Shown here: in pieces, positions 8,142-16,103 of the stretch
Position numbering within the stretch: the first letter of the stretch is position 1
Layout of the letters: each line of letters starts with the position of its first letter
NCBI GenBank assembly: GCA_036939355.1
Contig: JALLAP010000539.1
Location: forward strand, 1-20,007
Origin: Thalassiosira profunda
Taxonomy: Eukaryota; Bacillariophyta; Thalassiosirophyceae; Thalassiosirales; Thalassiosiraceae
Direction of reading: 5' to 3'
Length of the DNA stretch: 20,007 nucleotides
Program-made: the position numbers and the translations under genes
Notes under the pieces: model-generated
The model's database searches: none
What the model saw: only the letters and a program-made list of their open reading frames with translations
What the model was told of the DNA's origin: nothing

Positions 8142-9244
8142 TTAGACGCTCTCGCCGGTGCCGCCGTTGCCGCCGTTGCCATTGCCGGAGCTCGACGGCT
8201 TCGAAGACTTAGTGCTGGGGCCAGAGCTGGAGCTGGAGCTTGAGCTCGACGGCTTCGAAGACTTAGTGCTGGGGCCAGAGCTGGAGCTGGAGCTCGGCGT
8301 CTTGTAAGACTTGAGCTGCTGTTTATTCCAACGAAAGATTAGGCGCGATCGCCGGGAGAAAGGTACAATATGCCAGAAAAGCTACTCACCTGCTGCTGCT
8401 GCTGCTCGAGTGGTGCTTCTTGTGGTACTTCTTGCGGCGACGGCCACGTCTCCCACGGCGCCACTTGCGGGATCCAGAGCGGTACCTCCTGGATCGGCTT
8501 TTCTCGCATATCTATTTGAAGGTGCAAGGTTGAGTTACGAATGGTCGCTCACGAGGAGGGGATAGCAAACAACTTACCTCGGCCAGCTCGTCGTCTATCT
8601 CGTCCAGTGCATAGTCGATGAAGTCAGAGCACCCTCCTTCGTCGTCAATCTCATCCTTGTCACAGAAGATGGACACTACGTGACCAGCGTCAGTGTCGAA
8701 GCTGAAGGGGGCATACTTAGCGTGAGAGAATCGATCAAACGCGGAAGCGAGAAATTGAAGAGGAAACAATCTCACCTGCCAGAGGAGCCGTTGAAGTCCT
8801 CGCTCTGGCTTACGCTACCCACGAAGAACTCGTCCTTAATGGCCTCCTCGGTCAAGTCAGCGCAGAGCTGGGTCCTCGCCTTATCGTCTCCAAGCACTGA
8901 GCGCGGCAAAATTCGTAGAGTTGTGATGTAAGAAGGGGCAAATAACAAGAACAGTGTTTTTGTACCCCACGGTGTAGGTGTAAGCTTACCGAGCTCGATA
9001 TCTCCACAACCGTCAGCAAGGCGATAGCGACGGTAGCCTCTGTAGCCTCTGCGTCCGGATCCAGACGAACGACTCTTACGACGTCGCAGTCCATGGCCGG
9101 CTTCGTGTTGGTCGAAGCGCATCGAGAGAGGCACATCAAAATTGAGCCGCTACAAATGACACATGGCCTCTTCAGCTTCCAAACAGACTACTCACTGGCA
9201 GCCGCCACCCCAGCGATGAGCACAATAAGCGTTAGTATCTTCAT
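8142..9244 (-). CDS. Secreted Arg/Lys/Ser-rich, silaffin-like protein (six exons)
   Basis: My exon model (minus strand): 9244-9196, 9100-8990, 8896-8776, 8701-8578, 8511-8390, 8292-8142; 225 residues, TAA at 8142-8144. Donors are GTGAGT, GTAAGC, GTGAGA, GTAAGT and GTGAGT. Phases agree throughout, but acceptors 1 and 5 are chosen to keep frame and are less certain. Residues 1-16 are a clean signal peptide (MKILTLIVLIAGVAAA). Next come an Arg/Tyr/Ser block (LRRRKSRSSGSGRRGYRGYR), an acidic middle of about 90 residues with five Cys and DEIDDE-type clusters, a second basic block (RKWRRGRRGRRRKKYHKKHH), a poly-Ser run, and two copies of GPSTKSSKPSSS. The end is GNGNGGNGG. Alternating polybasic, acidic and Ser-rich blocks behind a signal peptide resemble diatom silaffins and cingulins, which template silica. 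No homologue is claimed; the biomineral role is inference from composition. Confidence 0.65.
8188..8294 (-). repeat. 54-bp tandem repeat, two copies, inside the Ser-rich exon
   Basis: Copy 1 is 8188-8241 and copy 2 is 8242-8294. They are identical for the 53 bases compared. The period is 18 codons, so the reading frame is kept; each copy encodes a GPSTKSSKP unit flanked by Ser runs. The identity suggests recent duplication. Confidence 0.9.
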
Positions 9245-9682
9245 CCTATCTGTTGATGTTGTTTGTTGGTGGAGTTGCTTGCTTTTTTATGAGCTTGTCT
9301 GAAGGTGAGAGTGTGCAACATCCTCCTTGACAGCAAACAGAGCAGGTCCTCAAGTCTTGCTTCTTCAGAGTTCGCAAGTTATTGTGGGATGCCGGACGCA
9401 ACCATCAGACATCACCCCTGGCCCTGAGACAACTGGGAAAGGATGGCCAGTCACATCATGTCAAGGTGAGAAGACAGAGGAATGAGTTGCTCGTTCCCGC
9501 AAGGCATCTGACAGATGAGAACCCTGGCAAGTCTTGGCATATTTATTCTAAGTATGTACGTAGGCAACGGTTCCAGAGTCTCGAGGGAGTGGCGGCGGTG
9601 AAGATGACTCTTCTTCCTCGAGAGGCTGAGTATGCTCTCAAGTCCCAATTATCCTCTTTCTTTCTGTCACCCCTTTCCATAT
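9245..9682. other. Intergenic region, 438 bp
   Basis: It contains the promoter side of the silaffin-like gene and the 3' flank of the rhodanese gene, both on the minus strand. A plus-strand open frame at 9382-9807 has no domain and runs antisense into the rhodanese gene. Nothing else is visible. Confidence 0.4.
9281..9290 (-). promoter_or_regulatory. TATA-like element upstream of the silaffin-like gene
   Basis: Read on the minus strand this is ataaaaaagc, 37-46 bases before the ATG at 9244. The sequence between is A/C-rich and would make a short leader. This is a match by eye only. Confidence 0.35.
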
Positions 9683-11677
9683 TCAACGAGCAAGTTTTAC
9701 ATCGTACATTCTCTTTCCGTTCCGCGCCACAGCTCCCCACCGATAGATTCCAGTCTGGGGCGCCGCCACCCCTTTGTTCCTCATCCTTTTGCCTCGGTAC
9801 CGGATAACGTTTTGGTTTGTGTCTGCACCCAGCGGAGCATCCCATAACACAGCGACACAATCCAGCTCCTTTCCACCCGACGCCCACGCTTTTACCTCCG
9901 TGACAGTGCCCATCTTTGGCATCGGCTCATCAGGCAAGTACAAGGATTGAGGAGCTTCATCCCCATCAGATGATTTCGGCCTCTTCCTCGACCGCGAATT
10001 CACCGGGTGGCATTTGCTTCCATAGCGAAAAGTGTTCCAGTTCGGTCCGGGCGCCACTCGGTCACCAACCTTCACCGGCAAGAGGGGTTCCAACTTGGAG
10101 TCGCCGTCCAAGGCTGATTGCAACGATCGCCAAAACCCCCAGCAGAGCCCATCGCAGACGTCGTCGGACTCGAAACAGGTCCTGCACCTCCGTTTGGCAT
10201 TCCTGTCCACTTCCGCGCTGCCCTCTTCCAAGTCCTTGATCCGAGCGAGGATCTTGTCCATTTGCTTTCGGAGCGTCCGTCGCACGTTTTTGTGCTCCTT
10301 CGCGGGCACGTATGTGTTGTCGTGCAAGCTCTGCAACCCATCGTGCTGACTCCGCAGTTCTTTGACCGTGAATCTTTCCAAGAATGTAAAATAGACATCC
10401 TTCCAAGGTTGATGGCGCTCGCAGTGAAACTCGATCAGTGAGATCTTGCACTCAGGGCAGAGGAGAATGAGGTCCCTGCACACGCTGCAGAGAGTTGCCC
10501 CTGATATATTGTCGTATGACTTTTGGCATTCAATACAATGGCCAACAACCTTGTCTGCAGATGCACAGCTCGTCTTTGCTAGCTTCTCGCCGTTCGTTGC
10601 CTCTTCACCACTGCCCTTCTTCGTCACCATTGAATCCGGATCCAACGCTACCCGCTTGTCGAACACCATCAGTTTGCCTTTGTAGAATCCATCGTTGCCG
10701 TACTGCTCCACGTAGCGGTGGATGCCGCCGCTGAGGTGACTGACGTCCTCAACGCCCCGTTGTTTCAGCATCGCGCTGGATTTGACGCATCTGATTCCAC
10801 CCGTGCAGTACATGAGCACTTTCTTGTCTTTTAATGCGTCCGAATACCGAGAGCAAAACGTCGAATCGAAGTGGGAGAATGTGACGGTGTTGGGATTGAG
10901 GGCTGGTGTGGGCCTGTCTGATTCGTCTTTGCTGGTATTATTGTCTGCATCCTGAGCTTCTGAAGCAGCACCCGCAGAATCTCCGAGCTCGAGCGGGTTG
11001 GAGTGGGGGTGAAGAAAGTGCCCGATCTGGTGCTCGAAGGTATTGCGCACGTCAATCAGCACCACCTCTTTCTTCTTCCCTACCGGTGCATTGGCGTCCA
11101 CATCCTTGTCGCCAGCTGCAGCTCCCCCATCATTCTGCTGCCCCTCCACCAAAATCTGATGAAATTCCTCGGCACTGATCTCCTTTCCGGAATCTTTCGG
11201 GATGTCGTTCACATCGATGGTGCCTCCCGTGTTGACAATTTCTTTCACCAATTGGATCTTCAGATCGGGAAAGGGTTCTTGGTCACCGTCATTGCTTGTC
11301 GACGTTTTCCAATCGATGCCGGAGAACAATCTCCCCGCGCCTGCTGCAGGTGCATCGCCCTCACTGTCTGCGGGCAGTCCAAGATCTCGCAGCAGATCGA
11401 AATTCTCCATTTCCTTCACATACTCATTCAGAGCGGCAGATGAAAACGAGAGGGTGCCGTTGATGCCCTCCCGCGACAGCAATATCCTTCCCTTCGCCTC
11501 GCCCAACTTTGAGCAGAGGTCTCGCTGATGGCTCAGCAGAAGGGGGAGGTAGTGCGCCGAGTTGGACAGGAAAAAGCGCAGCGTGGCCTCATCAATGGCC
11601 GCGCCGCCGCCGGTCCCCTCCGACGGCGGCGTGGGGAGGAAGTAGCGGTAGAAGAGGACGACGACCACGGGCGCCAT
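9683..11677 (-). CDS. TrhO/TSTD2-type rhodanese fused to a MIB/HERC2-like domain
   Basis: Intronless, 664 residues, ATG at 11677. Residues about 5-150 match the N-terminal ferredoxin-like part of the UPF0176/TrhO family, with the hallmark GRILLSREGINGTL at 63-76. A rhodanese domain follows: LIDVRN (207-212), then catalytic loop Cys291-TGGIRC and SHLSGGI (313-319). An Asn/Asp/Ser-rich insert of about 40 residues sits within it. A Cys-rich zinc-finger-like region follows (CIEC, CSVC, CPEC, C..H between 381 and 422; C..C..C..C at 498-512 with DGLCWGFWRS), as in eukaryotic TSTD2-like proteins. The last 130 residues resemble a MIB/HERC2 domain: VGDRVAPGPNW (537-547), MGTVTEV (589-595), YRWG and YDVKLA at the end. 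Bacterial TrhO hydroxylates tRNA uridine-34; the role of the eukaryotic relatives is unknown. It is divergent from the prolyl hydroxylase gene. Domain calls are strong; function is uncertain. Confidence 0.88.
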   Translation of the reverse strand: MAPVVVVLFYRYFLPTPPSEGTGGGAAIDEATLRFFLSNSAHYLPLLLSHQRDLCSKLGEAKGRILLSREGINGTLSFSSAALNEYVKEMENFDLLRDLGLPADSEGDAPAAGAGRLFSGIDWKTSTSNDGDQEPFPDLKIQLVKEIVNTGGTIDVNDIPKDSGKEISAEEFHQILVEGQQNDGGAAAGDKDVDANAPVGKKKEVVLIDVRNTFEHQIGHFLHPHSNPLELGDSAGAASEAQDADNNTSKDESDRPTPALNPNTVTFSHFDSTFCSRYSDALKDKKVLMYCTGGIRCVKSSAMLKQRGVEDVSHLSGGIHRYVEQYGNDGFYKGKLMVFDKRVALDPDSMVTKKGSGEEATNGEKLAKTSCASADKVVGHCIECQKSYDNISGATLCSVCRDLILLCPECKISLIEFHCERHQPWKDVYFTFLERFTVKELRSQHDGLQSLHDNTYVPAKEHKNVRRTLRKQMDKILARIKDLEEGSAEVDRNAKRRCRTCFESDDVCDGLCWGFWRSLQSALDGDSKLEPLLPVKVGDRVAPGPNWNTFRYGSKCHPVNSRSRKRPKSSDGDEAPQSLYLPDEPMPKMGTVTEVKAWASGGKELDCVAVLWDAPLGADTNQNVIRYRGKRMRNKGVAAPQTGIYRWGAVARNGKRMYDVKLAR

Positions 11678-11863
11678 CGCTCAGCTTGGTGCCGCGTATG
11701 GCGTGTGCAGTGAGGGCGCGGCGGCGGATTAGTGGCATGGCATCAGGACGCCAGCCACTTCTTGATTTTTGTGTGGCTGTGAAAAGTGTGTGAAAGATAC
11801 AATAGAGAAGCTACCAGTGAAGGTGCACCCCACGATGCCGCGATAGCGATAGAGGAGCTAACG
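11678..11863. promoter_or_regulatory. Shared divergent promoter region, 186 bp
   Basis: The rhodanese gene (minus, ATG at 11677) and the prolyl hydroxylase gene (plus, ATG at 11864) start head to head with only 186 bp between them, so a bidirectional promoter is likely. An AT-rich stretch lies at about 11757-11815. No specific element is claimed. Confidence 0.45.
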
Positions 11864-14800
11864 ATGGCCGTGCGCCCGACATCGACGGCCGCGCTCCTCC
11901 TCTGCAGGGCGGCGCTCCTGGCGTCGCCATTGGAAACGCGCGGCGCGGCGCCAGTGCCCGTGCCCTCCACTCCCCGGGGCGATGACGGTGCAGGGGCGAG
12001 GACCTCCTCGCCGCCCGCGGGCCCGCTGCCCGATCCACCGGCGGGCGAGTGTCCCGATAGCATGGGCGGAATGTGTCAAGAATTGCAATCGAGATCGTCG
12101 TTGCCGCCCGCGGCCACTCCCACAATACAGGCATCCGCACTACCCACGGGCAAAACGTACTGCATCTACAGCACCGCCAACGCGCGATACTACAAGTTCG
12201 GGACCGAGGATTGCTTCGACGACGCGCCCAGCCTCGACGGCGAAAACGAAGGCGCCGGTGGCGATGGCTTGGTGCGACCGCATCTGCAACCGGGCGACGT
12301 GGCTCCCATGCTGTGGAGGGACAGCGGGAAAATTGCCTCGCAGTACGCATTGCAAGTGGGGCTCCCTCCTCAATTGATCGACACGTTGGCAGACTACGCC
12401 GACGAATTGGGAGTGACCGACCTTCTTCGGGAGTACACATCCAGTGCTCCCATGGAGGAGGAGGGAATCTTCCTGCGGCCCGGCGGCATCGACGAGAATT
12501 GGCTTTGGTACGCCACCGGCCCTCCCGACGACTGGGAGAACAATTTCCACAGCGTCTGCCCCGGGGACGAGCGCACGCACGAAGAATTCCTGCGGGAGCT
12601 GGCGAAGGGGGACTTTGACTCCGTGCTGGACGCCATGGGGGAGGCGCTGGGCGAGGACAGCCTGGCGGTGTACCAAATGGCGTTCGTCGGCGGGAGCTAC
12701 AGCGAGCGAGAGCCGGAGGACTATGTGTGCACCGGCACGGGCGGCAGGGCCTACAACCTCATCGTCCCGCTGTTGTTAGAGGGCGATACAGCGCCGGAGC
12801 TCGTGATTTGGGACGATGGTCTCGATACGGACGAAGACGAGGGCGATGCAAGTGAGCACGATACCCGGAGTGGCAAGCTGAGGTATAGAATAGGCTCCGG
12901 AGTGTTGTTGGGCGACGATGCCGTCACTGGCATGCACGAGTTTGACAACCGCAACCTCACCGTTGCGAACGGGAAGCCAACTGGAATGCTGCTCTTCGCT
13001 TCGATATGGATCGCGGAAATAACCGAGGACAATGCAAAGGCAATCGCACGAACGCTTGATCAGGCCTTCCCACTACCATCAGAACGTTGGCTCTTGGCGC
13101 AGCAAGCTCGGCATTGGCAGAAGGAGGGAACCGACCATGTCAAGAATCGTCTCGTGGGGGACAAAGGAAGGAAGGTGTTCCGGGCCGACGACGACGCACG
13201 AGACTGCGCACGCCGCGCCGACGACGGAGAGTGCGAGGACGACGTCGACATGCGAGCCGAGTGCCCATTCAGCTGCAGAGTGTACGTTGAAGGTGGACCC
13301 ACGAGGGTGGAAAAGGTGGATGGCGATGCGAATAAGGTGAACGTCTGCGTCCAGAATCGAACAGGCGAAGACTCCTGTAGAATTTACGACGACAATCCGT
13401 CCGTCGGTGGAGATTTCGCGACGCCCAAATTGGAGCCGGGCGAACTCTTTCCGTTTGTTTGGCGAGACAGCTCGACGCAAGTCACCCCGTTTGCATTCCT
13501 TGTCGGGGTGCCTCCGGAGCTGACGACGACGCTGCTCGAATACTGCAAGGGGCTCGGGATTACCGATGCACTGAGATTCCTCACTTTGGACGACCCGTTG
13601 GATCCGGGAGAGAACCAGTTCTTCGAACTCAAAGATGGCAATGACTGGTACAGCCAAAGACCGCCGTCTAAGTGGACGAGCAATATGCATTGGATATCGC
13701 CGGCGGATGAGAGGACGCACGAGGAATATCTCAAGGTGCTGGCGCGAGGGAACTTCGATGTAGTTTTGGACGCCATTGGACGTTACCTCGACCTTGAGAG
13801 TTTGGCGGTGTATCACCTAACATTCATTGGCGTCAGCCATTCAGAAAAAGGGTTCATGCATCGAGACACGCACGATACAGGGTGAGTTTCGTTGCAGAGC
13901 GAGACGTGCAAATGAATGTGTACATTGACCTTTGCTTCTTCAGCGCTTCCGTGTACAATGTGATCATCCCTCTCATCCTCGAGGACTCGACGCCGGAATT
14001 GGCAATGCTGGACGACGATGACGCTAACAAGAAAGGGGCGCTCAAGTACTCGTTGGGCACGGCTGCGATGATGGGCGACGACGCAATGCACGGAACAGAA
14101 GCCTGCGACTACCGCTCTACCAAGGGAATGAGGTTGGCCGCGACCGTGTACATCGCGGACATCAACGAGGTGAACGCGAAGCGAATCACTGAGAAGACAT
14201 TGACGCAAATATTCCCTCTGGCGGATACCAAGTGGCTGATGGCCCAATCGGGGAGACACTGGAAGGGCGACGAGGGCCACAGCCAAAGAACAAGCTTGGC
14301 AGAAGACAAAGGTCGCGGGCCATTTGAGGTTCGCGACCTGCTCCTGGATTGCAAGAAGCGGGCCGAGGAAGGGCTGTGCAAAGAAGAGGAGGCTCGCAGA
14401 AAATGTCTTCGAAGCTGTGGCATCTACGAGGTGGTCGAGGGAGACGAGACCACCGAAGACAAGCTGGAGGATTACACCCCAGGGCAATACATTGATGCGT
14501 TCTTTGCCAGTCTTGACGAGGACGCGTCCTGCACAGACGAGAGCGAGGAATGCGAGGAACTAGCAAAGACAGGCGCGTGCATGACAGATCCAAACAAAAT
14601 GAACAAGCTAGGGTGCCGGAGAAGCTGTCTCTACTGTCTAACGCCTGCGAGCAGGGATCTCTTTTCTTTGGGGAAGGATCAAGTTCTAGAAAAGACTGAG
14701 GAGGATTCCAGCGACGACGTCGATGGCGAGAATGTGGAGAAGGAACCTCCATCTCCAATCGACGTCGCGAGGGTCCTGGCAAAGACAGAACGGTATTTCG

Positions 14801-15937
14801 TCGACCACATTCTTCGGGATGAAAATGTGGCGAAATTTCGCCTCTCTTGCCAAAACGCGAACGAGAATTGCGCTGTCTGGGCTGCCGAAGGTGAATGCGT
14901 GTCGGGCGCAGGCTGGATGGGGAAGGACTGCCCGGCTGCGTGCCAAAACTGTGCCCAAGTCGACCTGAAAGTGCGTTGCCCCATCGACGAAAGCACGAAC
15001 GTCTTCCAGCCCGGCGATATGAACGCNCCAAGTCGACCTGAAAGTGCGTTGCCCCATCGACGAAAGCACGAACGTCTTCCAGCCCGGCGATATGAACGCG
15101 ATGTTTGAAAGGCTGTTGAAAGAGGCTGGTGTGGACACGTCGAAATTGTCGAGCGAGAACGTCCCCACTGGAGGCAACCATCCGCTTGGACCTCTCAAGG
15201 TGATCAGAAGCCCCTATCACGACATGACGCCATACTTGGATGAGGGCGAATCCGAAGAGGACAACTCGCCGCTTCCTTGGGTTGTATCGATTGATGACTT
15301 TCTCTCAGACGAGGAATGCGACAAGCTCATCGAGCTTGGAGAGGCGAAGGGCTATAAGCGATCCACCGAGTACCGCGACACTGGCAACGTTGATGGTTCG
15401 CCGGAGTTTGTGGAGGCGGAAAGCAGGACATCAACCAACACCTTCTGCAATAAGAAATGCGCTGAAGATCCAATTGTGAAGGGAGTGATCGAAAGGATGG
15501 CGAAGCTCACGGGCATCCCCTCTCCCAATTACGAGAGTCTGCAGCTTGTGAAATACCAAGAGGGTCAATTTTACCAGCAAGTGAGTGGTGACGGCATAAC
15601 GAACATTCCCTCTCTCTCATCTCTGGAATGATACTCACCCGGAGCTCTTTGCCATCTACCAAAGCATCACGATTACACGGAGATCCACTTGGGCTATCCG
15701 TACGGACCGCGGATACTGACGATCTTCTTCTACCTGAATGCCGTGGCGAGTGGCGGTGGCACAAAATTCGAGGAGCTTGGATTCACCGTCGAGCCAACGC
15801 GAGGAACGGCACTCATCTGGCCGTCAGTGACGAATGCTGATTTGGAAGCCCTTGACGAATGGACTTGGCACGAGGCTCTTCCAGTCGACAAGGGCGTCAA
15901 ATTCGGCGCCAACACATGGAGTGAGGAATACAAGTGA
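11864..15937 (+). CDS. Secreted multidomain prolyl 4-hydroxylase with ShK-like modules
   Basis: Exons: 11864-13881, 13944-15580, 15665-15937; introns of 62 and 84 bp. After removing the 73-base artefact around the N (15027), the product is 1284 residues. ATG 11864 is chosen because an Ala/Leu-rich signal peptide follows. Domains: oxygenase-like repeat A (about 97-415), ShK-like module (439-474), repeat B (about 491-780), ShK-like modules at about 800-834, 869-904 and 975-1009, and a C-terminal prolyl 4-hydroxylase domain (about 1090-1284). The catalytic set is complete: His1195-x-Asp1197 (HHDY), His1263 and Lys1273, ten residues apart as in collagen P4Hs. Repeats A and B share DERTHEE.L..LA.G.FD.VLDA. 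Repeat B keeps an H-x-D (666-668) and a later His (722); repeat A has lost H-x-D. It needs Fe(II) and 2-oxoglutarate, and likely acts in the ER or Golgi on wall or surface proteins. Confidence 0.9.
14955..15099. other. 72-bp duplication around a single N: unmerged contig overlap
   Basis: Bases 14955-15026 recur exactly at 15028-15099, separated by one N at 15027. The extra 73 bases shift the frame of the prolyl hydroxylase exon; deleting them rejoins it perfectly. This is a gap-join artefact, not biology. Confidence 0.95.
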
Positions 15938-16103
15938 TGCTGTTTGTTGTTGATCTTCTGCTCAGACACTCACGAACTCTTTCTGCTTTGTATTGTAGTT
16001 CATTTGAGAGACTTCCAAAACACTCCCAGCTACTGTTAAGAAACGCCGTCGCTGTCAGTGCTCAGCCCAGCTAAAACTGACGAAGGCGCCCCACCCCATT
16101 TCA
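15938..16103. other. Intergenic region between convergent genes
   Basis: Only 166 bp separate the stops of the prolyl hydroxylase and the Kir channel gene. If the channel uses an alternative last exon, its stop would lie inside this region (near 16038). Confidence 0.5.

Noticed and set aside
7824..8243. Plus-strand frame ending in an Ala/Gly/Arg repeat
   Set aside because: The repeat is the reverse complement of the Ser-rich exon; no independent support.
9382..9807. Plus-strand frame of 141 codons
   Set aside because: Half lies antisense to the rhodanese gene and no domain or splice signal supports it.
13079..13816. Minus-strand frame of 245 codons
   Set aside because: Antisense to the prolyl hydroxylase exon, which has clear domains and repeats.
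14955..15099. Genuine tandem duplication
   Set aside because: Exact identity, an intervening N and frame restoration on removal all point to an unmerged contig overlap.
14186..15220. Long minus-strand frame of 344 codons
   Set aside because: Antisense to the hydroxylase and only this long because it crosses the artefactual duplication and N.
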